The notes beneath the pieces are model-generated. The model was not told where the DNA came from, did not search any database, and saw only the letters and a list, made by a program, of their open reading frames with translations. The translations under genes and the position numbers were made by a program. Positions 17,098-25,528 of a stretch of DNA of 50,705 nucleotides are shown piece after piece (the stretch's first letter is position 1; every line of letters begins with the position of its first letter). The stretch spans positions 1 through 50,705 of the forward strand of contig NZ_RXYB01000023.1 in the NCBI RefSeq assembly GCF_008086615.1, written 5' to 3'. This DNA comes from Acetobacterium tundrae (GTDB lineage: Bacteria > Bacillota > Clostridia > Eubacteriales > Eubacteriaceae).

Positions 17098-17763
17098 ATG
17101 AGTACAATATTTGAAGAGATTAAAGCATGTATTATCGATGGGGATGATGAGTTGGCGGTAGAATTGGCTGAGAAAGTTATCGCGGAAAAAATAAATCCAG
17201 TGGATGCTGTTCATCAAGGTTTTATAAAAGGAATCGAAGAAGTAGGAGCAGCATGGACATCAGGAGAAGCATTTTTGCCAGATGTTATGATGGCTGCAGA
17301 TGCAATGAAAGCAGGGATGGATGTTCTTGAACCCGCACTAGCTAATTGTGATAAAGGTGATGCTTCTGATAACAAGGGTAGTATTGTTATCGGTACAGTT
17401 AAGGGTGATATACATGATATTGGAAAAAATATTTTATCTGCTTTATTAACTGCTGCGAAATTCAAAGTTTATGATATTGGAACAGATCAATCTCCTGAAA
17501 ATTTTGTCAAAAAAGCAGATGAAGTTGGAGCCTATGTACTTGCGGCTAGTGCACTACTTACTACGACAATGAAATCGCAAAAAGAAATAGTTGATTATCT
17601 AGAGGAAAATAATATCAGGGACAAATATTATTTAATTGTTGGTGGAGGACCGACAAGTCAACATTGGGCAGATGAAATTGGTGCAGATGGTTGGGCAGAA
17701 ACTACTGAAGAAGCCATAAAAGTGATTTCAAATTTAATGGTAAATAAACCGATTGAAGATTAA
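17098..17763 (+). CDS. mtgC: Corrinoid protein of a methyltransferase system (MtgC-like)
   Basis: 221 residues. A four-helix cap domain (about 1-85) is followed by a B12-binding Rossmann domain. The cobalamin motif is complete: GDIHDIGKN with the cobalt-binding His at about residue 106, then ASALLTT and GGGPTS. It shuttles the methyl group between the MttB-type and MtrH-type enzymes. Start at ATG 17098 with GGAGG at 17088-17092; the ATG at 17086 lies inside the ribosome site. Last gene of the sigma-54 operon, followed by a stem-loop. A reductive activase for the corrinoid is not encoded nearby and must lie elsewhere. Confidence 0.9.
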   Translation: MSTIFEEIKACIIDGDDELAVELAEKVIAEKINPVDAVHQGFIKGIEEVGAAWTSGEAFLPDVMMAADAMKAGMDVLEPALANCDKGDASDNKGSIVIGTVKGDIHDIGKNILSALLTAAKFKVYDIGTDQSPENFVKKADEVGAYVLAASALLTTTMKSQKEIVDYLEENNIRDKYYLIVGGGPTSQHWADEIGADGWAETTEEAIKVISNLMVNKPIED

Positions 17764-17776
17764 TAATTTGTAAAAA

Positions 17777-17797
17777 AGGGGCTGTTTTGCAGCCCCT
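17777..17797 (+). terminator. Stem-loop at the end of the betaine methyltransferase operon
   Basis: AGGGGCTG pairs exactly with CAGCCCCT around a 5-base loop, 14 bases after the corrinoid protein stop. The T run is missing, so termination may be partial and the stem may instead protect the mRNA end. Confidence 0.6.
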
Positions 17798-17926
17798 ACA
17801 ATGAGTAATAATATAATATATGATTTTTAAAATTATGACTAGATTTATTAGGTGAATCTGGACTCATTGGTTTCATCTTTCTATAGGTTTGTTTTAATCT
17901 ATAACAGTTCAAAAAAATCAACATTC

Positions 17927-17955
17927 TTGCATTTATAAATCATCAATTATATAAT
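17927..17955 (+). promoter_or_regulatory. Candidate sigma-A promoter for the ABC importer operon
   Basis: TTGCAT (17927-17932) and TATAAT (17950-17955) are separated by 17 bases, about 80 bases upstream of the ProV-like start. It implies that the importer can be expressed apart from the sigma-54 operon. Confidence 0.5.
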
Positions 17956-18034
17956 ATAGATAGCAACTGATTTATTAGATTGCATGTAAACGTTTTTAAA
18001 TAAGGTGATAATATCAATTAAAAGGAGAATATCT

Positions 18035-19237
18035 ATGGAAGAAAAGTTAATTGTAAAAAACCTTATTAAAATTTTTGGCCAAAATCCTGATAAAGATTTG
18101 CAAATGATGCGTAAAGGATTTAGTAAGGAAGAAATTTTAAAGGAAACAAATCAAACAGTTGCGATAAATAATGTCAATTTTACAGTAAAACAAGGCGAAT
18201 TATTTGTGTTAATGGGTCTGTCAGGTAGTGGAAAATCAACAATTTTACGTTGCTTGAATAGATTAATAGAACCGACTTCCGGAGAAATATTTATTGATGG
18301 TACAGATATAAATAAATTAAATGCAAAAGAAATAAGAAAATTCCGTCAAGAAAAAATGGCAATGGTTTTTCAACAGTTTTCACTACTTCCTCATCGAACT
18401 ATTTTAAGTAATATTGCTTATGGTTTAGAGGTGCAGAAAGTTCCTAGGAAAGAACGAGAAAGAAAAGCTCAGGAATATATAAAATTAGTTGGTCTGTGTG
18501 GATGGGAGAACAAATACCCACATGAGTTAAGCGGTGGAATGAAACAACGTGTAGGGTTAGCTAGAGCTCTGACCAATGGATCAGACATTTTGCTGATGGA
18601 TGAAGCATTTAGCGCTCTTGATCCACTGATTCGTGAAGAAATGCAATGTGAATTAATAACATTACAACAAAAATTAAAAAAAACAATTGTTTTTATTACA
18701 CATGATTTAAATGAAGCATTAAAGTTGGGTGATCGGATTGCTTTTTTGCGTGATGGTAAACTTATACAAGTCGGAACTCCAAAAGAAATGCTCACTAATC
18801 CAGCAGATGATTATATAAAAAAATTTTTACATAGTGTCGATAAAAGTAATTTTTTGACAATAAAAGACATTATGAAAACACCATCGTTTGTATTTGGCTT
18901 AAATGATGAGATAAAGCTTGCTTTGGAAAAGATGAAGCAAAGAAATATCAATAATGTTTTTATAGAAGATCAGAATGGCAAATTTGAAGGTATCTTGACA
19001 TCAGAACAAGCTTGCGAAGCATATAACAAAGGCATCACAAAGATATCAATGATTAAACTAGTACGATGTCCCACTATTACAGAAAATATTTTTGTTAAAA
19101 ATTCTATTGGAGAATTTATTGAGAGTGAATCAATAGCAGCAGTTGTTAACAATAGCCAGAAATTAGTTGGTTCTGTTTTTAGTAGAGATATTATTTCTGC
19201 ATTAATCAATGAACAAGGAGGTGGAAAAGATGGCTAA
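18035..19237 (+). CDS. proV: Glycine betaine/proline-type ABC importer ATPase with CBS domains (ProV/OpuAA-like)
   Basis: 400 residues. The ABC domain has Walker A GLSGSGKST (about residue 62), the Q-loop FQQFSLLPHRT, signature LSGGMKQRV and Walker B ILLMDEAFSALD. A C-terminal pair of CBS domains (about 275-390, starting IKDIMKTPSFVF) is the usual ionic-strength or nucleotide sensor of OpuA/ProV proteins. Start at ATG 18035 with AAAGGAGA. It energises uptake of betaine through the next gene. It overlaps the permease gene by 8 bases, so the two are translationally coupled. Confidence 0.92.
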   Translation: MEEKLIVKNLIKIFGQNPDKDLQMMRKGFSKEEILKETNQTVAINNVNFTVKQGELFVLMGLSGSGKSTILRCLNRLIEPTSGEIFIDGTDINKLNAKEIRKFRQEKMAMVFQQFSLLPHRTILSNIAYGLEVQKVPRKERERKAQEYIKLVGLCGWENKYPHELSGGMKQRVGLARALTNGSDILLMDEAFSALDPLIREEMQCELITLQQKLKKTIVFITHDLNEALKLGDRIAFLRDGKLIQVGTPKEMLTNPADDYIKKFLHSVDKSNFLTIKDIMKTPSFVFGLNDEIKLALEKMKQRNINNVFIEDQNGKFEGILTSEQACEAYNKGITKISMIKLVRCPTITENIFVKNSIGEFIESESIAAVVNNSQKLVGSVFSRDIISALINEQGGGKDG

Positions 19238-20054
19238 ATTTCCACTGGGTGATTTAATTAATCAGGCCGTGGCTTGGATAATGACAACATGGGGCGACCC
19301 ATTGAGTGCTTTTTCTAAAAATTTTGATAAATTTATCGTTGGTTTTCATCACATATTAGCAATATTGCCATGGTGGTTATTTATCATAATTATTGTGATT
19401 TTGGCTTTAAAAACTTCTGGTTGGAAACTTGCATTAGGATCAGCAATTGGATTATTGATTATCTATAATCTTGAATTATGGCCAGATTTTTTAGACACGG
19501 TTGTTCTTGTATTGGTATCGGCATTTATTTCTGTTTTATTTGGAATACCTCTTGGAATTATTGCAGGTAAAAGTAAGGGATTTCATAGAATTGTTACGCC
19601 GGTACTTGATGTTATGCAAACGATGCCTTCCTTTGTATATTTAATTCCGGCTCTGATGTTCTTTGGACTCGGTAATTTTGCTGCAATTTTTGCAACAATT
19701 ATATTTGCAATGCCACCGGTAATAAAATTAACCGACTTAGGAATACGGCAAGTGCCTGTGGATTTAATAGAAGTTGGAGAAGCCTTTGGCTCTAATCCAT
19801 GGCAGCTTTTATTTAACATTCAATTGCCTATAGCATTACCGACCATTATGGCGGGATTAAATCAAACTATGATGCTTTCATTGTCCATGGTTGTTATTAC
19901 AGCAATGATTGGTGCCGGAGGTTTGGGCGCCGGTGTTTTATATGCCATTAGTCAAATGAATATCGGAATGGGTTTTGAAAATGGCATTGCGGTAGTAATT
20001 CTGGCCATTATTCTTGATAGATTAACACAGTCAATTGCTCACTCAAAGAAATAA
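19230..20054 (+). CDS. proW: Glycine betaine-type ABC importer permease (ProW/OpuAB-like)
   Basis: 274 residues, six or more membrane helices. The binding-protein-dependent permease loop is VGEAFGSNPWQLLFNIQLPI (about 187-206), followed by ALPTIMAGLNQTMMLSLSMV, typical of ProW/OpuAB. Start at ATG 19230, with AAGGAGGTG just before it inside the end of proV; an earlier ATG at 19209 has no such site. It forms the membrane channel of the importer with the ProV-like ATPase and receives substrate from the lipoprotein at 20161. Confidence 0.92.
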   Translation: MAKFPLGDLINQAVAWIMTTWGDPLSAFSKNFDKFIVGFHHILAILPWWLFIIIIVILALKTSGWKLALGSAIGLLIIYNLELWPDFLDTVVLVLVSAFISVLFGIPLGIIAGKSKGFHRIVTPVLDVMQTMPSFVYLIPALMFFGLGNFAAIFATIIFAMPPVIKLTDLGIRQVPVDLIEVGEAFGSNPWQLLFNIQLPIALPTIMAGLNQTMMLSLSMVVITAMIGAGGLGAGVLYAISQMNIGMGFENGIAVVILAIILDRLTQSIAHSKK

Positions 20055-20160
20055 TAATACTTGTTAATATAACATATTTGTAAAATTATACTATTAAAAG
20101 ATAAAATTTATATATATCATAAAATGCAAGTCAGATTTGAATTTGAGAAAGGATATTATT

Positions 20161-21069
20161 ATGATTCATTGTAAATTAAGTTGGAAAAAGATAATAACTG
20201 TAATCGTTGTTTTCATTAGTATAATAACTATAGTAGGATGTTCTAATAATACTAACCAAGCAACCAATAATAATAGTCAGACAAACATAGGTGATTCAAA
20301 AGGGATCATAAATATTGGGGAGGTGACTTGGGCTGAAGATGTCGCTGTAAGTAATTTATGGAAAGTTCTATTAGAAGATCAAGGCTATAATGTAAAACTA
20401 ACTCAATTGGACTTAGCTCCGCTTTATGTTGGTTTAAATAAGGGGGATATTAATATTTTCTTTGACGCATGGCTACCAACTACTCAACAAGCCTATTGGT
20501 CACAGTATCAGAGTAATTTGGATGATTATGGTTCTTGGTATGAAGAGGCAAAAATTGGAATTGTTGTTCCAAAATATGTAGATATTAATTCTATCGTAGA
20601 TTTAGAAGCAAATAAAGACAAGTTTAGTGGTAAAATCATCGGTATTGATCCGGGTGCTGGGATTATGAAGGCTGCGGGGATGGCTTGCTCAGACTATTCA
20701 CTTGATGATTTTAAAATTATCCAAGGAAGTGAAGCTGCAATGATTTCTTCATTGGAAAAAGCTTATAATAATGGTGAATGGATTGCCATTACTGGCTGGA
20801 GCCCTCATTGGATATTTGCAAAATATGATTTAAAATTTTTGGATGATCCAAAGAATTCGTTTGGTAACTCTGAAAAACTTCATATGATAGGAAATAAAGA
20901 TTTTGCTGCTCAATATCCCGAAATTACAGAGAGAATCAAAAGATTTAAAATGACTGATAAACAAATCGGTAGTTTAGAAGAGCTAATTACGAATGGCATG
21001 GATCCTCAAGATGCTGCTAAAAAATGGATAAGTGATAATCAGGATGTTGTTAATACTTGGATTGAGTAA
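20161..21069 (+). CDS. proX: Glycine betaine-binding lipoprotein (ProX/OpuAC-like)
   Basis: 302 residues. Lipoprotein signal peptide with the lipobox TIVGC (Cys at about residue 25), followed by an Asn-rich linker. The OpuAC/ProX fold is shown by IGEVTWAEDVAVSNLW, FFDAWLPTTQQAYW and ITGWSPHWIFAKYDLKFLDD; the Trp residues are expected to cage the quaternary ammonium group. Start at ATG 20161 with GAGAAAGGA. It captures betaine outside the membrane for the ABC importer. The 106-base gap after proW has no clear terminator, so it is probably in the same operon. Confidence 0.92.
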   Translation: MIHCKLSWKKIITVIVVFISIITIVGCSNNTNQATNNNSQTNIGDSKGIINIGEVTWAEDVAVSNLWKVLLEDQGYNVKLTQLDLAPLYVGLNKGDINIFFDAWLPTTQQAYWSQYQSNLDDYGSWYEEAKIGIVVPKYVDINSIVDLEANKDKFSGKIIGIDPGAGIMKAAGMACSDYSLDDFKIIQGSEAAMISSLEKAYNNGEWIAITGWSPHWIFAKYDLKFLDDPKNSFGNSEKLHMIGNKDFAAQYPEITERIKRFKMTDKQIGSLEELITNGMDPQDAAKKWISDNQDVVNTWIE

Positions 21070-21329
21070 CATAAGCACAAGTAGGTATCATATGTAATCA
21101 TAAGATTTATTCATTAAATATGAAATTGTGTAAAAATGAAAAAAAGATATAATAAGCAAAAAATAAAAAAACTCCATGGTAAGAGTCTGAAAGGATTGAA
21201 TGTCACTAAACATTGTTGACAGGGAATGGTTTCTTCCCATGCTTGTAATAAAAAGTATATAAGCTAATTTAAACGAAGCAATTGAAAGCTGAAAAATTAT
21301 ATTTCAACCCGGTGATTGAAATATAAAAA

Positions 21330-21401
21330 AATGATTTATAAGTGCCTATATTTTCTAATGTTAATTGTCACCTTGAACCGGAACGGTCCGCCTCCACCAA
21401 A
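21330..21401 (+). repeat. Dispersed repeat copy C
   Basis: The core TTGTCACCTTGAACCGG starts at 21365 and continues AACGGTCCG then CCTCCACCAAA to 21401. The end CGCCTCCACCA resembles the 3' acceptor end of a tmRNA, but no T-arm can be folded before it. A strong terminator follows, and the IS66 element begins about 100 bases further on. The distal part of the repeat resumes after IS66 at 24121. The rest of 21070-21330 holds nothing supported. Confidence 0.75.
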
Positions 21402-21426
21402 TAAAAACGTACAAATTGATACAATT

Positions 21427-21461
21427 AAGGCCGCCTTGTGATGAGGCGGCCTTTTTATTTT
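21427..21461 (+). terminator. Strong intrinsic terminator behind repeat copy C
   Basis: AAGGCCGCCT (21427-21436) pairs exactly with AGGCGGCCTT (21444-21453) around a 7-base loop, followed by TTTATTTTT. It is the best intrinsic terminator in the window. A decayed version with the same layout follows copy D at about 34475. Confidence 0.85.
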
Positions 21462-21561
21462 TGGGTAGAAATGGCTTAGCGATGGGGTTTGTCGGATGGT
21501 AAGTGCCTCAAAAGATGGCGTATAGCAAGTCTGATCGAAACCTGCTATACTGATCACATCA

Positions 21562-23184
21562 TTATTTGAGGCACTTTTTGTATTTGTGATTGAGTCTGCA
21601 TACCTCGGGCAATTCCTGAGACCATGGCAGATATTTTTCAAGTACTTCCGGCTGGTGCAGATAGTCACTGTTGGGGATTTCGGACAGAAGGTAATTCAGA
21701 TATTCGTAGACATTAAGCTCGTTTGCCCGGGCCGATTCCACCAGAGTGTAGAGTACCGCATTGGCAGTTGCACCTTTGGGCGAATCGGCAAAAAGCCAGG
21801 CGCGTCGTCCTGTCGCAAAAGGTTTGATGCTGGCCTCGCAGAGATTATTGGAGATGGGAAGGCGTCCGTCTTCCAGGAAGGTCTCCAGATATTTCTTCTG
21901 GTTTCTAGAGTAGGTCAGGGCCTGTGTCAACTTTTCATTTGTTGTTGGGATGGCCGTGGTTTCGTCGACCCACGACCAAAAGGCATCGAGGATGCGACGT
22001 GATCTATCCTGACGCTTTTCTCTGATCTCCTCAAAGGAAAGATCCTTTATTTCGTTCTCAACTTTAAAAAGCAGGTCGATGTACGCCCGTCCTTCGGCAC
22101 CTTTTGAACCTGGGATTTCTTTTCCATTGCTAGACAGAGGGATGCTATCGATATAATAACGGCGACAGTGCGACCAACATAAGTTGCGCCGGATATTCTC
22201 CACTTTTTCATAGGCAGAATACGCATCGGTCGTTAAATATCCATGGAACCCTGAAAGCAGCCGCCTGGCGATCTCCCCTTTACGACTTGGGGAGTAGTAG
22301 AAGAAAACGGCTTGAATTGTCTCGCATGCCGCGCTCCGGATCACCCACATATAGGACTCGCTGCTGGCTTTTTTACCATCCTCCCGGTTACACTGAATCC
22401 GTGTTTCATCCATATGCAGAACTTCACAGGAAAGCAGTTCGGTATGAATGCGTTCGTAAATCGGGGTCAGCCATTCTTCGCTGCAACGGTTCGTCCAGTT
22501 GGCCATATTTGACCGAGAAAGAATGAGCCCCAGCCGATACCAGTCTTTTTCCTGACGGGCAAAAGGCATGCCCATGGCAAACTTCTGGTACATGATCTGG
22601 GCCACCAGTGACGACGTGGCAATGGAATGCGGGAGTACCGGCACCGGTACGGCGGCTTTCTGGAAATGATCCTTGGGATTCTCACTGTCTTCTTTCCCGC
22701 ACTGGGTGCATTTTGCGATCTGCTGGACAATCTGTTTCACCTTCAATTTTGGCGGTTCGTAGGTCACTTCGGTCCGGACGATCCGCTTGCCGATGACCTT
22801 CAGTTCTCCGCCGCACTTGAAGCAAGACTCATCCGGTTCAATGATGTATTCTTCAATCTCTTTGGGCAGACCGGCAAGCATTTCCTGTCGGACTCCAGGT
22901 TGGCGGGCTTTCCTGGTATGACTGGGGACGGTTATTTTCTGCTGTTCGTTGAACAGTTCTTTTGCAAGCTCCTGTGTTGTTTCAAACAGGGATAGTTGTC
23001 CATCCAGCTTTTTCGATGTTTCGGTTGAGGGGCCAAACAGTTTTTTTCTGGCCTGCAGAAGCGCCTGTACCATGTTTTCAATTCGGATATTCTGTTTGGC
23101 AATGATTTCGTCTTTGGCGGCAAGTTCTTCTTTCTGTTTTTCCACCAGCGCCCGCAATATCAGCAGTTCTTCTTGTCCCGTCAT
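21562..23184 (-). CDS. tnpC: IS66-family transposase TnpC
   Basis: 540 residues, normal length. The coiled-coil N-terminus (about 1-60) is followed by a Cys-rich zinc-finger region (CFKCGG and CTQCG, about 142-190). The DDE catalytic domain contains LHMDETRIQ, LTTDAYSAYE and NLCEASIKPFATGRRAW, giving the D-D-E residues. The IS66 C-terminal domain (LNVYEYLNYLLSEIP) is present. It is the catalytic enzyme that needs TnpA and TnpB for transposition. No interruption is seen. Confidence 0.92.
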   Translation of the reverse strand: MTGQEELLILRALVEKQKEELAAKDEIIAKQNIRIENMVQALLQARKKLFGPSTETSKKLDGQLSLFETTQELAKELFNEQQKITVPSHTRKARQPGVRQEMLAGLPKEIEEYIIEPDESCFKCGGELKVIGKRIVRTEVTYEPPKLKVKQIVQQIAKCTQCGKEDSENPKDHFQKAAVPVPVLPHSIATSSLVAQIMYQKFAMGMPFARQEKDWYRLGLILSRSNMANWTNRCSEEWLTPIYERIHTELLSCEVLHMDETRIQCNREDGKKASSESYMWVIRSAACETIQAVFFYYSPSRKGEIARRLLSGFHGYLTTDAYSAYEKVENIRRNLCWSHCRRYYIDSIPLSSNGKEIPGSKGAEGRAYIDLLFKVENEIKDLSFEEIREKRQDRSRRILDAFWSWVDETTAIPTTNEKLTQALTYSRNQKKYLETFLEDGRLPISNNLCEASIKPFATGRRAWLFADSPKGATANAVLYTLVESARANELNVYEYLNYLLSEIPNSDYLHQPEVLEKYLPWSQELPEVCRLNHKYKKCLK

Positions 23185-23323
23185 CGGTATCCATTCCTTT
23201 GCTTTTTATTGGTACTATTATACCATTTTTAGCTTCAAAACGCTACATTTATTGGTAATAAAATGCCTTGAAAACGCTACTTTAAAGCCATTTTCAAAAT
23301 TTATTTGCGCTTTTTTGAAACCG

Positions 23324-23698
23324 TTAAAAGCAGCTGTTCTCAAGTGTCATCGTTACCGGCTGAAGGGCTTTTTTCTGCTCGATTTCAAGGCCCTGGAGAA
23401 GCCACTGAACTTGCTGGCAGTTTATTTCTTTGACTTCCGAAGGGGTTTTCGGCCACTGAAATTTCATCCCGTTGAGCAGCTTCTTGCTGGCGAGAATAAA
23501 GCCGTTGCCGTCGTAACGTAAAACTTTAAGGGCATTTCTTTTCCGGTTGCAGAAGATAAAGGCACATTTGTCAGAGAATGGATCCAGCTTGAACTCCGTA
23601 TTAACAACGACGGCCAGACCATCCATCTGTTTTCTGAAGTCAGTGGCTCCACATGCAATGTAAATATGGGTTGTGTCTTTGATAAAACGATCCATCAT
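23324..23698 (-). CDS. tnpB: IS66 accessory protein TnpB
   Basis: 124 residues. The IS66 Orf2 family pattern is clear: YIACGATDFRKQMDGLA, then CAFIFCNRKRNALKVLRYDG and GNGFILASKKL. It is a small accessory protein of IS66 transposition, of unproven biochemical role. Its start overlaps the tnpA stop by four bases, showing translational coupling. A 139-base gap separates it from tnpC. Confidence 0.92.
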   Translation of the reverse strand: MMDRFIKDTTHIYIACGATDFRKQMDGLAVVVNTEFKLDPFSDKCAFIFCNRKRNALKVLRYDGNGFILASKKLLNGMKFQWPKTPSEVKEINCQQVQWLLQGLEIEQKKALQPVTMTLENSCF

Positions 23699-24024
23699 GA
23701 CTGCGAAAGCTGCCGGATAAACTGCGTTGCGAGGGAGATATCACTGTGATCTGACAGAATCAGCTCAAAACCCCGCCATTTGATAATCAATCCCGCCTTC
23801 GTTGTTCTCTCATCAGAAGCCGATGGCATTTCCAGTTTTGCAAACATTGGTGCTGCAGTATCTTTCTCCACCGGTTCCATTTTCGCCTTCCGGATGCGCT
23901 GTTTCCAATAATAGAAGGTATACGTGGTAATCTGATTTTGGGTGCACCATATTTTGACCGTCATTCCACTCGATGCCTGTTCCTCAAATCGATCTTCCCA
24001 AAGCATTCTTTTTGTTTCATCCAT
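23695..24024 (-). CDS. tnpA: IS66 accessory protein TnpA
   Basis: 109 residues, with a helix-turn-helix-like N-terminus (WEDRFEEQASSGMTVKIWCT, then QITTYTFYYWKQRIR) typical of IS66 TnpA. It probably binds the element ends. First gene of the element, 88 bases inside the right inverted repeat, overlapping tnpB by four bases. Confidence 0.88.
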   Translation of the reverse strand: MDETKRMLWEDRFEEQASSGMTVKIWCTQNQITTYTFYYWKQRIRKAKMEPVEKDTAAPMFAKLEMPSASDERTTKAGLIIKWRGFELILSDHSDISLATQFIRQLSQS

Positions 24025-24120
24025 TGTATTCTTAACCTCCTTGAACGTTCTTTCAGGTTAGTCTACAATAATTCGGTCTGATTTGCACTACGCCATCTTT
24101 TGAATCGCTTACAAAATATG

Positions 24121-24300
24121 TAAAATTAATTGAATAGAATGGCTTGTATTTGAGAGGGGGGTTCGGAACGGCTTCAGTGTTTGATTCTCCTTTTTCAAAT
24201 AGTTTTATTTGTTGTTCAGTTAATTGATTGTACACTGATCCAATTAGTCTACCGTTTTTATTAAACGTAGGGAATTTAAAGGGTAGATAATGAGTTTTGA
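24121..24300 (+). repeat. Distal arm of the dispersed repeat, separated from copy C by IS66
   Basis: It matches 48421-48590 and, in its first part, 38000-38100. Shared blocks include a GGGGTTC box near 24160, TTTTATTTGTT, TGTACACTGATCCA and TTAGTCTACCGTTTT. In copy F this arm directly follows the core and terminator. Here the IS66 element lies between the two parts, so IS66 apparently inserted into a repeat copy. The rest of 24300-24480 contains no supported gene. Confidence 0.6.
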
Positions 24301-24495
24301 AGCAGGGCTAGTTTATTCAGTATGTAAGTGATTAATAATTAATTTGTATATTTCCTTTGGTAACAAGTGTCTTACATATAGCATGGTGGTAGATTAGCAA
24401 TTTAAAAAAAGAGTGAGATTTGTAGTAATCATGTCGCTTTTCACATATTTATGCCTATAGTATGCCATTTTACTATTGTTTAGTTATCAGTAGTG

Positions 24496-24523
24496 GGTGG
24501 TTCGATTCTGCCTGCTAGTTCCA
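24496..24523 (+). pseudogene. tRNA-like 3' end fragment (T-arm plus CCA)
   Basis: GGTGG, loop TTCGATT, and CTGCC form a standard five-pair T-stem (two G-T pairs) with the canonical 7-base T-loop. Then come seven acceptor bases (TGCTAGT), one discriminator base and CCA at 521-523. No D-arm or anticodon arm fits upstream, so this is only the 3' part of a tRNA-like gene. Such pieces are often left as attachment-site copies by integrated elements. A hairpin terminator follows at 24534. Confidence 0.4.
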
Positions 24524-24533
24524 GTAAAACTTG

Positions 24534-24565
24534 CAAAAGAGAGCCGTTTATCGGATCTCTTTTGT
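24534..24565 (+). terminator. Intrinsic terminator after the tRNA-like fragment
   Basis: AAAAGAG pairs with CTCTTTT, and the inner CCG pairs with CGG around TTTAT, with one mismatch in between. The right arm supplies a short T run. It fits a terminator of the lost RNA gene. Confidence 0.55.
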
Positions 24566-24745
24566 ATCTATATTAAAGAAAACTAGATGATAAATATACG
24601 ATTTATGCACATCAGAAATAAAAACGTTCAAATAATGTGCATTTTGATTCTTTTTGTCTTTAAAATTCAAATAAATAATGTCTTTTAAAATCTTGAAAAT
24701 GGACTCACAACTAAATTGATAATAGAAAAACAATCAACACATAAC

Positions 24746-24774
24746 TGGACAGTTGTTTTGTTTTCATGTAAAAT
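24746..24774 (+). promoter_or_regulatory. Candidate promoter of agrAC
   Basis: TGGACA (24746-24751) and TAAAAT (24769-24774) are separated by exactly 17 bases and lie about 30 bases before the AgrA-like start. The segment ACAGTTGTTTTG overlapping the -35 resembles the ACAGTT-type half sites bound by LytTR regulators, so self-regulation is possible. Confidence 0.4.
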
Positions 24775-24805
24775 AATATTATAAATGAAAATGAAGGTGA
24801 ATTGT

Positions 24806-25528
24806 ATGTTTTTTATTGCAATATGTGATGATCAGTATGAAATTTGTTCAGAAATTGAAAATATTATCTTAAGATATCAAAAATTAACAACACAAGATAT
24901 AGAAATTGAAGTATTTTATTCCGCTGAAAAACTCAATATTTTTATGGAATATGAACATAATTTTGATTTGATCTTTCTGGATATTGAAATGAACGGCTTA
25001 AATGGACTTGATCTGGGCAGAAAAATTCGAGAAGAAATGGACAATCATATCACACAGATTGTGTATGTATCAGGAAAAGAAAGCTATTATCGAGAATTGT
25101 TTGAAGTTCGACCGATGCACTTTCTATTAAAACCGTTTGAGCCCGATAAGATTATCAAGGATATCGAGCTTGCAATGAAATTAGCGAACCGAATAGGAGG
25201 TCTATTTAGCTATAAAAAAGGGTCTAGTACATATAAGCTTCCTCTAAAAAACATAATTTACTTTCAAAGTGTGAACAGAGAAATTAAAATCGTGACACCT
25301 ACAGAAGAAGAAATGTTTTATGGAAAACTGCATGACATATTTCATCAAGTTGCCAAGCATCGATTTCTGAATATTCATAAATCATACATTGTAAATTATG
25401 AGTATGTAGCTAAGTTTAAATATGACGAGGTTGTTATGTGTAATTCAATTTGTTTGCCTATCAGTCAATTAAAAAGAAAAGAAGTAAGAAGATTACAGAT
25501 GAGATACGAAAACGAAAGGTTTCTTTAA
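24806..25528 (+). CDS. agrA: LytTR-family response regulator (AgrA-like)
   Basis: 240 residues. The receiver domain (about 1-120) starts FFIAICDDQYEICSEIE; the phosphorylated Asp is in DLIFLDIEMNGLNGLD. A conserved Lys sits in FLLKPF. The C-terminal LytTR DNA-binding domain (about 135-238) includes IIYFQSVNREIKIVT and FLNIHKSYIVN. Start at ATG 24806 with AAGGTGA. It should activate the agr and bacteriocin genes on phosphorylation by the adjacent kinase. The stop overlaps the kinase start (TAATG). Confidence 0.87.
   Translation: MFFIAICDDQYEICSEIENIILRYQKLTTQDIEIEVFYSAEKLNIFMEYEHNFDLIFLDIEMNGLNGLDLGRKIREEMDNHITQIVYVSGKESYYRELFEVRPMHFLLKPFEPDKIIKDIELAMKLANRIGGLFSYKKGSSTYKLPLKNIIYFQSVNREIKIVTPTEEEMFYGKLHDIFHQVAKHRFLNIHKSYIVNYEYVAKFKYDEVVMCNSICLPISQLKRKEVRRLQMRYENERFL

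Larger units (their letters stand above)
21499..24112 (-). mobile_element. Complete IS66-family insertion sequence
   Basis: The tnpA, tnpB and tnpC genes are all intact on the minus strand. The terminal inverted repeats are clear: GTAAGTGCCTCAAAAGATGG from 21499 matches the inverse of the right end (GTAAGCGATTCAAAAGATGG, ending 24112), and the similarity continues for about 40 bases. The 8-base flanks (GTCGGATG and AAAATATG) do not match, so no target duplication is seen. The element splits a copy of the dispersed repeat, whose distal part continues at 24121. Confidence 0.88.

Noticed and set aside
21365-21401. Repeat core as a genuine tmRNA 3' end
   Set aside because: CGCCTCCACCA fits, but no T-stem and T-loop can be formed directly before it, so a functional tmRNA end is not supported. 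It is kept only as a possible att resemblance.
22949-23521. 190-residue open frame opposite to IS66 tnpC and tnpB
   Set aside because: Antisense to known transposition genes and rich in Ser/Phe/Cys as expected for a shadow.
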